Source of the DNA: Legionella_A sp049239925
Lineage (GTDB): Bacteria > Pseudomonadota > Gammaproteobacteria > Legionellales > Legionellaceae
Reading direction: 5' to 3'
NCBI GenBank assembly: GCA_049239925.1
Contig: JBMLTO010000017.1
Span: 1-6,124 of the forward strand
DNA length: 6,124 nt
Below are positions 5,995-6,124 of the stretch, piece by piece. Position 1 is the first letter of the stretch, and each line of letters opens with the position of its first letter. The position numbers and the translations under genes are program-made. A model generated the notes under the pieces. That model ran no database searches, was not told where the DNA came from, and saw only the letters and a list, made by a program, of their open reading frames with translations.

Positions 5995-6124
5995 TCACCC
6001 AATATTTGGATGAATGCTTGAATATTGCCATTCAGAGGGTGTTCTCACCTAACCATGTTTAACAGGATTGTAGTGGATGTAATCTAGATGACGAGAATAA
6101 TCCAATTCGTCCAGAATAACAGGT
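5995..6124 (-). pseudogene. C-terminal remnant of a RAYT (Y1/IS200-like) transposase
   Basis: Read leftward from the window edge, the minus strand encodes DELDYSRHLDYIHYNPVKHG, a TAG (6051-6049), then VRTPSEWQYSSIH and a TGA at 5997-5995. HxxYIHYNPVKHGLV and W[P/Q]YSSxH are hallmark C-terminal motifs of REP-associated tyrosine transposases, single-strand Y1 enzymes that recognise REP hairpins. The TAG replaces the usual Leu codon after KHG (TTG or TTA to TAG), and the usual YxxxGxxxxDW tail is missing. The upstream part, including the HUH motif and catalytic Tyr, lies outside the window. The two stops indicate a dead copy. Confidence 0.8.

Noticed and set aside
1..6124. CRISPR array, tRNA or rRNA genes
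   Set aside because: There are no regularly spaced direct repeats, and I recognised no tRNA cloverleaf or rRNA sequence on either strand.

Overview
The window is AT-rich bacterial DNA. Four intact protein genes occupy the centre and both edges are made of decayed mobile-element debris. Oxygen-dependent HemF, an LplT-type lysophospholipid transporter, a HtrA/Deg periplasmic protease and the style of the IS5-like and RAYT remnants point to a gammaproteobacterium. An AT-rich, element-littered lineage such as Legionellales fits best, but that placement is inferred from gene style and not proven by any single marker.

Layout: positions 1-750 hold one arm of a perfect 50-bp inverted repeat (5-54), a minus-strand transposase-like scrap (88-186), a broken GIY-YIG endonuclease gene (271-554) and a REP-like hairpin (581-617). 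hemF (754-1695, +) follows alone. A 210-bp convergent gap contains overlapping hairpins after hemF. On the minus strand, reading right to left, come a secreted trypsin-like Deg protease (start 5207), a short-chain dehydrogenase/reductase and an LplT-like MFS transporter. They are tightly spaced (51 bp and 2 bp) and probably form one operon. A terminator-shaped hairpin sits in the leader of that operon. Next is a 446-bp deleted IS5-family element with 56/57-bp inverted repeats and a TA target duplication (5312-5757). The second arm of the 50-bp repeat (5851-5900), a short hairpin and the C-terminal end of a dead RAYT transposase (5995-6124, running off the edge) complete the window.

How the parts relate: HemF makes protoporphyrinogen IX for haem and is independent of the operon. 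The operon combines envelope protein quality control (protease), a lipid flippase-like transporter and an unassigned NAD(H)-type oxidoreductase, so an envelope-maintenance theme is plausible but inferred. I see no clear new defence, toxin or biosynthetic system. The most unusual structure is at the flanks: the whole gene block is bracketed by identical inverted 50-bp repeats, and REP-like sequence lies beside remnants of two nuclease families (RAYT and GIY-YIG).
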